Of a stretch of DNA of 64,000 nt, positions 33,971 through 42,583 are shown piece after piece (position 1 is the stretch's first letter; each line of letters starts with the position of its first letter). The translations under genes and the position numbers were made by a program. This stretch comes from Roseomonas mucosa ATCC BAA-692 (GTDB lineage: Bacteria; Pseudomonadota; Alphaproteobacteria; Acetobacterales; Acetobacteraceae): NCBI RefSeq assembly GCF_000622225.1, contig NZ_JHWD01000016.1, forward strand, positions 54,445-118,444, in the 5' to 3' direction. The notes below the pieces were generated by a model that had not been told where the DNA came from, ran no database searches, and was given only the letters and a program-made list of their open reading frames with translations.

Positions 33971-34627
33971 TCAGGTCCGCGCGGCGAAGGCCTCCACCAG
34001 CTTCGTCGGGCCGGAAACGATCAGCAGGTCCCCGGCCTCCACCCGCGTTTCCGGCCGGGCATAGGTGAAATCGGCCCCCTGCCGCTTCACGCCCACAATG
34101 GTGATGCCGTGGCGCGAGCGCAGCGCGGATTCCTCCAGGGTCCGGCCCACCGCCTCGGCCGGGGCACGGGTCTTCACGATGGCGAAGCCGTCGTCGAACT
34201 CGATGAAGTCGATCATCTTGCCCGTCACCAGATGCGCCACGCGCTCGCCCATCGCCATCTCGGGATAGACGACATGGTGCGCGCCCGTGCGTTCCAGGAT
34301 GCGCCCGTGGTTGACGGTCAGCGCCTTGGCCCAGATCTGCGGGATGGCCATCTCGCTCAGCGCCAGCACCGTCAGCACGCTGGCCTCCAGGTTGGTGCCG
34401 ATGCCCACCACGACATGCTGGAACTCCGGCACGCCCAGGCTGCGCAGCGTGTCCGCATCGGTCGTGTCGGCCTGCACCACATGCGTCAGGTCGTCCGCCC
34501 AGCGCTGCACCAGCTCGGGGTCCTCGTCGATCCCCAGCACCTCATGGCCCATGCGGATCAGGGATTGCGCCACGGCCCCGCCGAAGCGGCCGAGCCCGAT
34601 CACCACGACCCCCGCATCGGCCTTCAC
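33971..34627 (-). CDS. ktrA: Potassium uptake regulatory subunit KtrA (RCK)
   Basis: The protein has 218 residues. The GTG at 34627 is chosen because TAGGA lies five bases before it and the next codons give the family start (KADAGVVVIGLGRFGG). Longer frames would overlap ktrB. The nucleotide-binding motif is GLGRFGGAVA, with the acidic residue ending strand 2 in VLGIDEDPE. An RCK_C domain fills the last 80 residues. It binds ATP/ADP (and possibly c-di-AMP) and gates the KtrB channel. The gene is 7 bases after ktrB. Confidence 0.92.
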   Translation of the reverse strand: MKADAGVVVIGLGRFGGAVAQSLIRMGHEVLGIDEDPELVQRWADDLTHVVQADTTDADTLRSLGVPEFQHVVVGIGTNLEASVLTVLALSEMAIPQIWAKALTVNHGRILERTGAHHVVYPEMAMGERVAHLVTGKMIDFIEFDDGFAIVKTRAPAEAVGRTLEESALRSRHGITIVGVKRQGADFTYARPETRVEAGDLLIVSGPTKLVEAFAART

Positions 34628-34634
34628 GGGATTC

Positions 34635-36074
34635 CTAGCCAACGATGGTGCGCTCCTCCGGATAGCGGTAGGTGGCTCGGGCGCCACGCAGCGCCAGCGC
34701 CGTGGCGATGGTCACCGTGCCCACCCGGCCCAGGAACATCAGCCCGGTCAGAACCACAAGCCCGGGCATGGGCAGATCGGCGGAAACGCCCGCGGACAGT
34801 CCCACCGTCGCCAGGGCGGAGACCACCTCGAACAGCACCTTCTCCGCCGGCAGGTCCGTCAGCGACAACAGCAGCAGCGTGGCGGCGCAGACCACCCCGA
34901 TCGCCAGCAACGCGATGGTCAGCGCCTGCCGCAGCAGGGATTCCGGCATCCGCCGGCCGAAGGCGTTGACATCGGGCGATCCCCGGACCTCCGCCCAGAC
35001 GGCCAGGCCCAGCAGCACGAAGGTCGTCACCCGGATGCCGCCCGCCGTGCTGGCGCTGCCGCCGCCGATCAGCATCAGCGCACTGCTGAGAAGCAGCGTC
35101 TCCGGCCGCATCGCCGCGACATCCACCGTGTTGAAGCCGCCCGAACGCGTCATGACCGCGTGGAACAGGGCGCCATGCACGCGCTCCGCCACGGGCAGCC
35201 CCGCCAGGGTGGCCGGATTGCCCCATTCATAGGCCAGCACTCCCGCCCAGCCGAGCAGCAGCAGCGCGCCGCTGCCGATCAGGGTGAGCCGCGTGTGCAG
35301 GCTCCAGCGTTGCGGCGCCAGCGGTGCGCGGCGCAGGTCATGGACCACCGGCACCCCGATCCCGCCCGCCAGCACCGCCAGCATCACCGGCCCTGTCACC
35401 GCGAGGTCCGCGCCGAAGCGCACCAGGCTGTCGCCATAGGTGGACAGGCCCGCGTTCGTATAGGCGGAAACGGCGTGGAAGATCCCGGTCCAGGCCGCCT
35501 CCCCCCAGTCCATGCCATAGGCGAGGCGCAGGCGCAGGCAGAGCGCCGCCGCCACCAGCAGCTCGGTCCCCAGGGTCATGGCCAGCACCAGCCGCAGGAT
35601 CGCGGCCACGTCGCCGGGCGCGATCACCTGCAACTCCGCCTGCGTCATGAGCCGCGAGGACAGCCGGATGCGCCGCCGGACCAGCAGGCCGAGCAGCGTC
35701 GCGCCGGTGAGGATGCCGAGCCCGCCGGCCTGCATCAGCAGCAGGATCACCACCTGCCCCGGGAAGGTCCAGTAGGTCGCCATGTCCACGATGGAGAGGC
35801 CGGACAGGCTGGTGGCCGAGGTCGCGGTGAACAGCGCGGTGAGAAGCGGCGCCCCCTGCCCATCTGTCCGCGCCGGGGGCAGCATCAGCAGCCCGGTGCC
35901 CAGCAGGATCACCACCAGGAAGGCGAGCGGGATCACCCGCGTCGGATGCCGGAGCATGCTCCCGAAGGCGCGCCGCGGCAGCGGTGCCGCGCGGAGCAGC
36001 GCCGGCGGCAGGCCGATATGGGAGGCGCCGCCCGTCCCGCCGCGTGGTCGCAACCGTGAACCTCCCTGGGGCAT
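34635..36074 (-). CDS. ktrB: Potassium uptake membrane subunit KtrB (TrkH family)
   Basis: The protein has 479 residues from the ATG at 36074. A TTG slightly downstream sits better behind GGGAGG, and the first clear domain residue is in MLRHPTRVIPLAFL. Four MPM repeats carry the potassium filter loops (TSATSLSGLS, AVSAYTNAGLS, MTRSGGFNTVD, ALATVGLSAGVS), each with the central glycine. It forms a dimer with a KtrA ring and imports K+ driven by Na+ or H+. The order ktrB-ktrA is a normal two-gene operon. Confidence 0.92.
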   Translation of the reverse strand: MPQGGSRLRPRGGTGGASHIGLPPALLRAAPLPRRAFGSMLRHPTRVIPLAFLVVILLGTGLLMLPPARTDGQGAPLLTALFTATSATSLSGLSIVDMATYWTFPGQVVILLLMQAGGLGILTGATLLGLLVRRRIRLSSRLMTQAELQVIAPGDVAAILRLVLAMTLGTELLVAAALCLRLRLAYGMDWGEAAWTGIFHAVSAYTNAGLSTYGDSLVRFGADLAVTGPVMLAVLAGGIGVPVVHDLRRAPLAPQRWSLHTRLTLIGSGALLLLGWAGVLAYEWGNPATLAGLPVAERVHGALFHAVMTRSGGFNTVDVAAMRPETLLLSSALMLIGGGSASTAGGIRVTTFVLLGLAVWAEVRGSPDVNAFGRRMPESLLRQALTIALLAIGVVCAATLLLLSLTDLPAEKVLFEVVSALATVGLSAGVSADLPMPGLVVLTGLMFLGRVGTVTIATALALRGARATYRYPEERTIVG

Positions 36075-36207
36075 GGCAAATCTCAGCTTGTTGACCAATC
36101 CGCCGCAGGGTCAAGCCGGGCACGGCGCCATATCCCCGGCGCCGTGCCTTGACGCAATCGTCGCCGCTCGTCCAGGCTTCCCGCGCCAACGATAAGGAAA
36201 CGCCCGC

Positions 36208-36447
36208 ATGACCGCCGTTCAGGATGTCGTCGAGTATCCCACCCAGCCGACCGACTACCTGCCGCACGTCATCACGCGCTGCGTCGAGAAGGCGGGGAAA
36301 CTCGGCAGGCCGGTCCACTTCGCGCTGCACGGCGCGGAGGTCACCGTCCGGCCCGGGCAGACGGCCGACGAGGTGGATGCGGAGGTCCAGCGCCAGTGGC
36401 GGGCGGCGAACACCCATCCCATGCCGCAGGCTGCCTCCCCCGGCTGA
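36208..36447 (+). CDS. Small conserved hypothetical protein
   Basis: The 79-residue protein has AAGGAAA ideally placed before the ATG. It reads as a compact soluble domain (VITRCVEKAGKLGRPVHFALHGAEVTV) with a predicted strand-helix pattern and a C-terminal helix (TADEVDAEVQRQW). No known family was recognised. It starts 133 bases from the divergent ktrB start. Codon use is like the neighbours, so it is probably a real gene. Regulation or function is unknown. Confidence 0.6.
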   Translation: MTAVQDVVEYPTQPTDYLPHVITRCVEKAGKLGRPVHFALHGAEVTVRPGQTADEVDAEVQRQWRAANTHPMPQAASPG

Positions 36448-36667
36448 TCCGCCCGTCGCGCGGCCGTCGTCCTGTCGCCCCGCTCCCGTTGCCCTGGCCG
36501 CGACGACCCTCCCCGGAAAGCAGTGCCCGCCCGGGCCGGTTCCCGCGGCAGCGCGGCGCCCACATCCGACGGCGCCGCCACGACGGCCCCTCTTCCTGGG
36601 GGTGCTTCCGGCCGGATTTCCGGGCGTCCCGGATGTGCGCCAGATCACAGCAGCGCCGCCGCGGACC

Positions 36668-37267
36668 ATGCCAGTTTCGGTGCCGCATTGCTGGGAATGG
36701 CGGGGCCCGGTGCTTCACCGGCGCCATGGATCGGGACAAGAGGGGCGAAGCCGTTTGCTGGGTTTGGACGATGGCCGTGTTTTCCTGGTGGGACATGATC
36801 CCGCCTGGGCTTCGCTCTATGCCTGCGAGGAGCGGCTCATCCGCTCCGCGATGCAGCGCCTGCTGGTGGACGTCCAGCACTTCGGAAGCACCTCGATCCC
36901 GGGCATCCGCGCAAAGCCGATCCTGGATCTGATGGTCGGGGTCCGCTGCCTTTCCATCGTCGACCGGTACAGGTCCCTGCTCGGTGGCATCGGCTACGAA
37001 TACCAGGCCGACAGGCAGGTTCCGGGCGGAGCGTTCTTCGCCAAGGGGACGCCACGCACGCATCACCTGCATGTCGTGGAATGGAATGGCTGGAAATGGC
37101 GCCAGAACCCCGCCTTCCGCGACCGCCTCCGCAACGCACCCTGCCTCGCACGCTCGTACGAGGCGGAGAAGATGGCGCTGGCAAGCCGTTACCCGGGGGA
37201 TCGCGTCTCCTATACGTCGGCGAAGGCCGATTTCATCAGGCGGAGCATAGACGCCTCCTCGCTTTGA
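36668..37267 (+). CDS. GrpB family protein (UPF0157, nucleotidyltransferase-like)
   Basis: The protein has 199 residues from the ATG at 36668. A TTG at 36764 gives 167 residues, closer to the usual family length, and the first 30 residues look unlike the family. The domain begins at VFLVGHDPAWASLY. The minimal nucleotidyltransferase motif is in HFGSTSIPGIRAKPILDLMV. The conserved HHLHVVE and FRDRLRNAP follow. GrpB proteins are predicted nucleotidyltransferases, some fused to CoaE, with unknown substrates. The 220 bases upstream hold nothing recognisable. Confidence 0.78.
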   Translation: MPVSVPHCWEWRGPVLHRRHGSGQEGRSRLLGLDDGRVFLVGHDPAWASLYACEERLIRSAMQRLLVDVQHFGSTSIPGIRAKPILDLMVGVRCLSIVDRYRSLLGGIGYEYQADRQVPGGAFFAKGTPRTHHLHVVEWNGWKWRQNPAFRDRLRNAPCLARSYEAEKMALASRYPGDRVSYTSAKADFIRRSIDASSL

Positions 37268-37440
37268 GACGAACGGCAGAACGTACCGGCCTGCGGGCGC
37301 GCGAAGCTCCGGCGTCGCGCTCCATGGCTGGCCACGGTTGAGAGGCTCCGCCCCATCCCCCCGAGGCCATGCGTCCCGCCACCGCCCGGGTCGGGGCACG
37401 ACCTCCACGAACGCTCCCTTGCTTTCCGAACCCGCCCCAG

Positions 37441-37726
37441 GCTATAGGAATAAAATCAACAGACGTCCCATAACCCGCGACCGCCTCCAGCAGCGCGTTC
37501 CGGGTTGATCCCCGACCAGCCCAACATCGCCGACAGCAAACGCCCGATGTCGTGCCTGACTGGATGCCTTTCGCCTCCCCCGCCATGGCGTCACCGCACC
37601 CGGAACCTGCGTCTCGGCGGCACTCGCCCACCACGCGGGCGGATAAAGGTCTAAAATCCTAAAATGCTAAAAAACCGGAAACGACGCGCCTGACGAGGGC
37701 CCTGGCCCGTGAAGGGGGAGAAGCGG
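37441..37726 (+). repeat. Dispersed intergenic element, copy B
   Basis: This copy occupies most of the 537-base gene-free stretch 37268-37804. The 20-mer at 37441-37460 differs from copy A by one base. The array at 37650-37673 has three octamers (TCTAAAAT, CCTAAAAT, GCTAAAAA), preceded by GGATAAAGG as in copy A (GGAATAAAGG). The tail (GAAACGACGCGCCTGACG, GGCCCGTGAAGG, GAAGCGG) also matches copy A. The 20-mer to array distance is about 190 bases here against 104 in copy A. Confidence 0.6.
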
Positions 37727-37804
37727 ACGGCGCGGGACCATGAAATGCCCGAGGGTCCATGCATCCTGCCATTCGCATGATGTCCTCCGGGCCGCATGGT
37801 CCGC

Positions 37805-38167
37805 TCAGGCGCAGGCCGAAAGGCCCAGCACGGGCAGGCCGGTCCAGAGCGTGGCCGCCAGCGCGGCCCCCGTGGCTGCCAGGGAAGCCAGGCCCAGGAA
37901 ATGCCAGGGTTCGCCGGGCAACGGCCTGCCGGAGCCGAAGGCAACGGACCGCCAGCACCACTGGAGCAGCACCGTGAGCACGAGCAGATGCGCCGTCAGG
38001 ATCAGCAGCAGCACGCCCCGCAGCAGGCTGAAGGGGCCGAGCGAAGCCTCTTCCCAGCCCCAGGCGCAGCCCAGCGACACACCGCCGTAGAGCGCGAGAA
38101 AGGCGGAACCCCAGACCGCGAAGCCGCCCAGCAGGAGCAGGCCGGAACGGCGCCCGGACTCGCTCAC
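37805..38167 (-). CDS. Small three-helix membrane protein of the oxidase operon
   Basis: The 120-residue protein starts with GTG overlapping the CoxI-III stop (GTGA). Three membrane helices are predicted (SGLLLLGGFAVWGSAFLALYG, LLRGVLLLILTAHLLVLTVLL, LGLASLAATGAALAATLWTG). It is not recognised as a named family. Its place as last gene of the operon suggests a CoxIV-like accessory subunit or an assembly protein. Confidence 0.66.
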   Translation of the reverse strand: MSESGRRSGLLLLGGFAVWGSAFLALYGGVSLGCAWGWEEASLGPFSLLRGVLLLILTAHLLVLTVLLQWCWRSVAFGSGRPLPGEPWHFLGLASLAATGAALAATLWTGLPVLGLSACA

Positions 38168-40725
38168 GCGCTGCCTCCCGCTGCTGGCAGGCCCCCCCAG
38201 CACAGCGCCAGAGCCGCGAGCAAGGCGATCGCTCCGGTAATGGCGGTGTAGTCGTGCCACAGGCGGCCGATCCGCAGATCCAGGCTACGCCGTGGCGAGA
38301 GGTAGCCCGCATGGCCGCGATACAGGCCGAAGCCGGCAAAGAGCAGGCCCAGCGCCGCGTGCAACGCGGCATAGGCCAGCAAGGCAACACCCAGCGCCCC
38401 CACGGCATGGGCCGCCGGGTCCGGCACCAGGCAAAGCAGCCACACCAGCGCGGCCAGCGCCACCCCATGGCCCAGCAGGGCCAGCAGCAGCCCGGCGCTC
38501 CGCCCTGCCGTCCGGCCACGGACATTGGCGGCGACGGCCCATCGCCCGCCCAGGGCTGCCAAAGCCAGCCCCGGCAGGACGAGGCCGGCCGGCAGCCACC
38601 CTCCCGGCGGTCCGCCCACGGAAGGCAGGGGCGGGGGTGGCCAGTTCGGGGCGACCACGTAGAGGAAGGCAGCCCCGAAGAGCAGCGAGGCGAAGAGCGT
38701 CGCATCCGCCACCAGGGTGAAGCGCATCGCCCAGAGCGAGGGCGCCGAGGCGCTCTCCACATGCGGGGGCAGCATCAGCCCGTGCCCGGCGGGAATGGGG
38801 CCGCTGTCCCGCCGCCCGGCCGGGTCCGGCGTCCAGCACAGCAGCAGGGCCAAGGCCGCCAGCAGCCCCAGCGGTGCCAGCCAGTAGAGGCCGAGCAGCA
38901 GCGCCACGAAGACCACGCCGGTGGCCAGGGCGGACCAGAGCGGCAGGAAGCTCGGCTGAGGGAGCACCACGATCTGCTCGGGCTTTCCGGTGGCGATCTC
39001 CACCGCCAGCGTCTCCTGGTGGCCGTTCCGGGCGAAAGGAAGATAGCCCTCCCCCGCCGCCAGCCTGCGACCCAGATCCGGATCGTCCCGCAGGGGAGCG
39101 CGGCCCGCCACCTCCGGCAGGGAGGCGAAGGCGTAGCTGGCAGCGGGGACGGGCATGGCCCATTCCAGCGTTTCGGCCTCCCAGGGATTGCGGCGGAAGC
39201 GCCGCCCGAAGCGGGACTGCAGCACCATGTCCAGCAGGAACAGCGCGAAGCCCATGGTGAGGATGAAGCCGCCAAGGGAGGAGATCAGGTTCAGTCCCTC
39301 CCAGCCGATCCCGGCCTCGTAACTGTGGATGCGCCGGGGCATGCCGCGCAGCCCCGTCAGGTGCATCAGGAAGAAGGTCAGGTTGAAGCCGAGGAAGATC
39401 AGCCAGAAGGCCGCAACACCCAGGCGCTGCACCGGCATCCGCCCGGTGACATGCGGCAGCCAGTAATAGGCGGCCGCGAGCATGGGAAAGATGAAGCCGC
39501 CCACCAGCACGTAGTGCAGATGCGCCACCACGAACTGCGTATCATGCGCCTGCCAGTCGAAGGGCACGACGGCCAGCATCACGCCGGTCAGCCCGCCGCA
39601 GGTGAAGACGAAGAAGAAGCCCAGGATGTAGAGCATCGGCAGAGTCAGGCGCGGCCGCCCGCTTGCCAGCGTGCCGGTCCAGGCGAAGATCTGCACCGCC
39701 GTCGGCACCGCGACCAGCGTGCTGGCGGCGGAGAAGAAGGCCTGCGCCAGATGCGGGATGCCCACGGTGAACATGTGGTGCACCCAGAGGCCGAAGGAGA
39801 GGAAGCCCACCGCCACCACGGCCACCACGATCCAGGTGTAGCCGAGCAGTTCGCGCCGCGCGAAGACCGGCAGCATGGTGGAGATGGCGCCGGCGGCGGG
39901 CAGGAAGATGATATAGACCTCGGGATGGCCGAAGAGCCAGAACAGGTGCTGCCAGAGCAGCGGATCGCCGCCGCGCGCGGGGTCGAAGAAGGGCAGGCCG
40001 ATGGCGCGCTCCGCCTCCAGCAGCAGCGAGCCCAGGATCAGCGGCGGGAAGCCCACCAGCATCATCCCCGCCGTCACCAGCAGGTACCAGGCATAGATCG
40101 GCATCTTGTCGAGCGACATGCCGGGCGCGCGCAGCTTCAGGATGGTGACGGTGATCTCCACCGCGGCCGAGACGGCGGAGATCTCGACGAAGGTGATGCC
40201 GAGCAGCCAGACATCGGCGTTGATGCCGGGCGTGTAGGGCCTGGAGGAAAGCGGCGTGTAGAGGAACCAGCCGGTATCGGGCGCCACGCCGGCCAACAGG
40301 GCCACGATCAGGATCGAGCCGCCAAAGAGGTAGCACCAGTAGCCATAGGCGCCGAGGCGCGGGAAGGCCATGTCGCGCGCGCCGAGGATCTTCGGCAGGA
40401 GATAGATCGCCAGCCCCTCGAACATCGGGATGGCGAAGAGGAACATCATCACCGTGCCGTGCATGGTGAAGACCTGATTGTACACATCCGGCCCCAGGAA
40501 GGCCGAGCGCGGCGTGGCGAGCTGCGCGCGGATCAACATCGCCAGCAGGCCGCCGATCGTGAAGAAGACGAAGGCGGTGACGATGAAGCGCTTTCCGATC
40601 ACCGTGTGGTTCACCGCCGAGAGCGCACCCCAGCCCTTCGGTGTGGCCCAGATGCGCTCCAGCTCCTTGTGCAGCCGGATCGGCGACGGGCGGTTGCGTT
40701 CCGCTGGATGCTCCCTGGCGGTCAC
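38164..40725 (-). CDS. ctaD: Cytochrome c oxidase subunit I-III fusion
   Basis: The protein has 853 residues. Residues 1-530 are subunit I. They include the haem a ligand region MHGTVMMFLFAIPMFEG, the CuB/D-channel motif FGHPEVYIIFLPAAG with its Tyr and Glu, the next histidines in LWVHHMFTVG, and HLHYVLVGGFIFP for haem a3 and a. A soluble linker and two helices lead to a reduced subunit III of about 200 residues at the C-terminus (SLWAMRFTLVADATLFASLLFGAAFLY). Fused I-III is known in caa3-type oxidases. The start overlaps the coxB stop by ATGA. It is a family A proton-pumping terminal oxidase by its Glu in helix VI. Confidence 0.94.
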   Translation of the reverse strand: MTAREHPAERNRPSPIRLHKELERIWATPKGWGALSAVNHTVIGKRFIVTAFVFFTIGGLLAMLIRAQLATPRSAFLGPDVYNQVFTMHGTVMMFLFAIPMFEGLAIYLLPKILGARDMAFPRLGAYGYWCYLFGGSILIVALLAGVAPDTGWFLYTPLSSRPYTPGINADVWLLGITFVEISAVSAAVEITVTILKLRAPGMSLDKMPIYAWYLLVTAGMMLVGFPPLILGSLLLEAERAIGLPFFDPARGGDPLLWQHLFWLFGHPEVYIIFLPAAGAISTMLPVFARRELLGYTWIVVAVVAVGFLSFGLWVHHMFTVGIPHLAQAFFSAASTLVAVPTAVQIFAWTGTLASGRPRLTLPMLYILGFFFVFTCGGLTGVMLAVVPFDWQAHDTQFVVAHLHYVLVGGFIFPMLAAAYYWLPHVTGRMPVQRLGVAAFWLIFLGFNLTFFLMHLTGLRGMPRRIHSYEAGIGWEGLNLISSLGGFILTMGFALFLLDMVLQSRFGRRFRRNPWEAETLEWAMPVPAASYAFASLPEVAGRAPLRDDPDLGRRLAAGEGYLPFARNGHQETLAVEIATGKPEQIVVLPQPSFLPLWSALATGVVFVALLLGLYWLAPLGLLAALALLLCWTPDPAGRRDSGPIPAGHGLMLPPHVESASAPSLWAMRFTLVADATLFASLLFGAAFLYVVAPNWPPPPLPSVGGPPGGWLPAGLVLPGLALAALGGRWAVAANVRGRTAGRSAGLLLALLGHGVALAALVWLLCLVPDPAAHAVGALGVALLAYAALHAALGLLFAGFGLYRGHAGYLSPRRSLDLRIGRLWHDYTAITGAIALLAALALCWGGLPAAGGSA

Positions 40726-41498
40726 GGTGCGTGCCCTCCCTGGGTCTGCCCGTCCAGCCTCCGCCCCTCCGGCGAACGCCCGACCGGCACGGAGCCTACC
40801 GCGCCCCGCTCTCCGTCGTCCCGCTCCTGCGCCCCGCGCGGCGCGGCCGGCAGCGGCAGGCGGCTGGCGAGGCGGGCCAGCACGGCCTCGTATTCCTCCG
40901 CCGGATGCGCCTGGACCGCGAAGCGCATCTCCGCATGGAAGGTGCCGCAGAACTCGGCGCAGAGGCCGTCATAGAGGCCCGGCTCCGCCGCCTTCAGGCG
41001 CAGGATGTTGGTATGGCCGGGGATGGCGTCCAGCTTGCCGCCCAGCCGCGGCACCCAGAAACTGTGGATCACGTCTCCCCCGATCACATGGACATCCACC
41101 GGCCGCCCGGCGGGGATATGCAGCAGGCCGGTGGTTTCCATCCCCTCCGCCTCCGGGTAGGTGAAGCGCCAGATCCATTGCTGCGGGCGCGCCTCCACCC
41201 GCAGGATGCCGGGCGTGCCCGGATGCGCCAGCAGCCTTTCCCCGCTCGCCAGGGCGAAGACCAGCAGCGCCGCCAGCACCAGGCCGGGCATCACGAGCCC
41301 ACCCCAGAACAGCCAGAGCCGCTCGCCGGTGCCCGAGGCGATGCCGGGCCGCAGGAAGGCCAGAAGCAGCAACACCATCACCAACAGGAAGAGGAGCGCA
41401 GAGCCGCCCAGCATCACCCACCACAGCCGCGCCACCGAGGCCGCCGCGGGCCCGGCGGGGTCGAGGGTGGAGAAGGGCCCGCCGCATCCCCCGAGCAC
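40722..41498 (-). CDS. ctaC: Cytochrome c oxidase subunit II (start uncertain)
   Basis: The CuA site is complete: VIHSFWVPRLGGKLDAIPGH, then CAEFCGTFHAEM (C-x3-C-x3-H-x2-M). Two helices anchor the N-terminus. A lipoprotein signal seems present (PLPLLAVLGGC, Cys at 41486). The nearest in-frame ordinary start is a GTG at 41498, only four codons before that Cys, which is too short for a signal. The next is an ATG at 41672 inside the opposite-strand DUF2231 gene. The true start is thus unresolved and may be a rare codon near 41520-41560. There is no cytochrome c domain. The C-terminal tail is charged and rich in Gly/Arg. Confidence 0.85.
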   Translation of the reverse strand: MLGGCGGPFSTLDPAGPAAASVARLWWVMLGGSALLFLLVMVLLLLAFLRPGIASGTGERLWLFWGGLVMPGLVLAALLVFALASGERLLAHPGTPGILRVEARPQQWIWRFTYPEAEGMETTGLLHIPAGRPVDVHVIGGDVIHSFWVPRLGGKLDAIPGHTNILRLKAAEPGLYDGLCAEFCGTFHAEMRFAVQAHPAEEYEAVLARLASRLPLPAAPRGAQERDDGERGAVGSVPVGRSPEGRRLDGQTQGGHAP

Positions 41499-41549
41499 CG
41501 CGAGAAGCGGCAGGGGAAGCGTGCGGCGAAACCCGCCTGCCGCCGCGGA

Positions 41550-41569
41550 CTTCTGCCGTGAGGCAGAAG
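41550..41569. promoter_or_regulatory. Hairpin/palindrome between coxB and DUF2231 gene
   Basis: CTTCTGCC-GTGA-GGCAGAAG is a perfect 8-bp inverted repeat with a 4-base loop. Its right arm runs into the AAGGAG ribosome site of the DUF2231 gene (ATG at 41580). It could act as an RNA hairpin masking that site or as a protein-binding palindrome. Confidence 0.5.
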
Positions 41570-41579
41570 GAGCAGCGGC

Positions 41580-42077
41580 ATGGCGGAGGGCACCGAGACC
41601 AACCCGATCATCGAGAACCTGTCGGAGGAGGATGTTTCCTCCGCCGTGGCGGTGGCCGGCCACCCCCTGCATGCCATGGCGGTGCATTTCCCCATCGCCC
41701 TGGTCTTCGCCACGCTGGGCTGCGACCTGCTCTACTGGTGGTCGGCCGATCCGTTCTGGCTGCGCGCCGGCCTCTGGGCCTGCGGCGTCGCCTTCGTCAG
41801 CGGCGTGCTCGCGGCGGCGATCGGCACGGCGGAACTCCTGCTGGTGCCCGGCATCCGGGGTCGGGCGGCGAGCTGGATGCACGCGATCGTGGCCATGGCA
41901 CTGATCGCCATGATCGGCATGAACTGGGGCCTCCGGCTGGTGGATGCGGCGGCGGTCCTGCCGCTCGGCCTGCTGCTGTCCGTGCTCTGCGCGGCCTTCA
42001 CCGGCGTCGCGGGCTATCATGGCGGCAAGCTGATCCTGGATCATGGGATCGCCCTCATGGTGTCGCCACGCGGCTGA
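41580..42077 (+). CDS. DUF2231 membrane protein
   Basis: The 165-residue protein has an AAGGAG site before the ATG. Four membrane helices are predicted, the first after HPLHAMAVHFPIALVFATLGCDLLYW. The histidines in HPLHAMAVHFP are the conserved feature of DUF2231 and may bind haem or metal. It lies on the opposite strand inside the oxidase cluster, and its 3' end overlaps the CopD-like gene by 37 bases tail-to-tail. A redox or membrane role linked to the oxidase is inferred from position. Confidence 0.8.
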   Translation: MAEGTETNPIIENLSEEDVSSAVAVAGHPLHAMAVHFPIALVFATLGCDLLYWWSADPFWLRAGLWACGVAFVSGVLAAAIGTAELLLVPGIRGRAASWMHAIVAMALIAMIGMNWGLRLVDAAAVLPLGLLLSVLCAAFTGVAGYHGGKLILDHGIALMVSPRG

Positions 42078-42583
42078 AGGGGCGTCAGCAGCCCGCCCAG
42101 GAGGTTCCCCACCAGGTCCCGCAGTCCGCCCGGGCGGTGCAGCACCTCGGGCAGGGCATCGAGGCCAGCCCCCGGCTTGTCCAGCACCAGCCAGAGGATG
42201 CCCAGGACCGTCAGCAGGGTCAGCCCCGCCAGCCCGGCATTCGTGCCGCGCCACAACAGGCGCGGATTGTCGAAGAGATGCAGCACCACATAGCCGTTCA
42301 CGAGGTGCAGCAGGGCCAGCACCCCGACCGCCAGCAGCTTCGCGGCGAACCAGAGTGTGAAGGTCTCGCGCAGGAAGATCAGCGCCGTGCCGGAGCCGAT
42401 GGCCAGGAAGGCCGCGGGCGAGACCAGGGTGACGAAGAGGAAACGGGTGAAGGCCTGCAACTCGAAGAGCGGCCTCCCCTCCGCCACCTGCGGCCGTCGG
42501 GCATAGAGCATCGGCAGGCTCAGCAGGCCGGCGCACCAGATGCTCAGCGTGGCGATGTGCAGGAACTTCAGCCAGAGGATCAT
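42041..42583 (-). CDS. CopD-family membrane protein
   Basis: The 180-residue protein starts at 42583, overlapping the ctaG stop (ATGA). It has about four helices and the family start MILWLKFLHIATLSIWCAGLLSLPML, with a conserved His, and further LWFAAKLLAVGVLALLHLVNGYVV. Proteins of this type occur beside CtaG and oxidase genes and are thought to help in copper or haem delivery. Its C-terminal codons overlap the convergent DUF2231 gene. Confidence 0.8.
   Translation of the reverse strand: MILWLKFLHIATLSIWCAGLLSLPMLYARRPQVAEGRPLFELQAFTRFLFVTLVSPAAFLAIGSGTALIFLRETFTLWFAAKLLAVGVLALLHLVNGYVVLHLFDNPRLLWRGTNAGLAGLTLLTVLGILWLVLDKPGAGLDALPEVLHRPGGLRDLVGNLLGGLLTPLQPRGDTMRAIP

Noticed and set aside
38254..40974. 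Very long open frame (906 codons) on the plus strand across the oxidase genes
   Set aside because: It is antisense to the certain CoxI-III gene, with low-complexity Gln/His/Arg-rich translation typical of GC-rich shadow frames.
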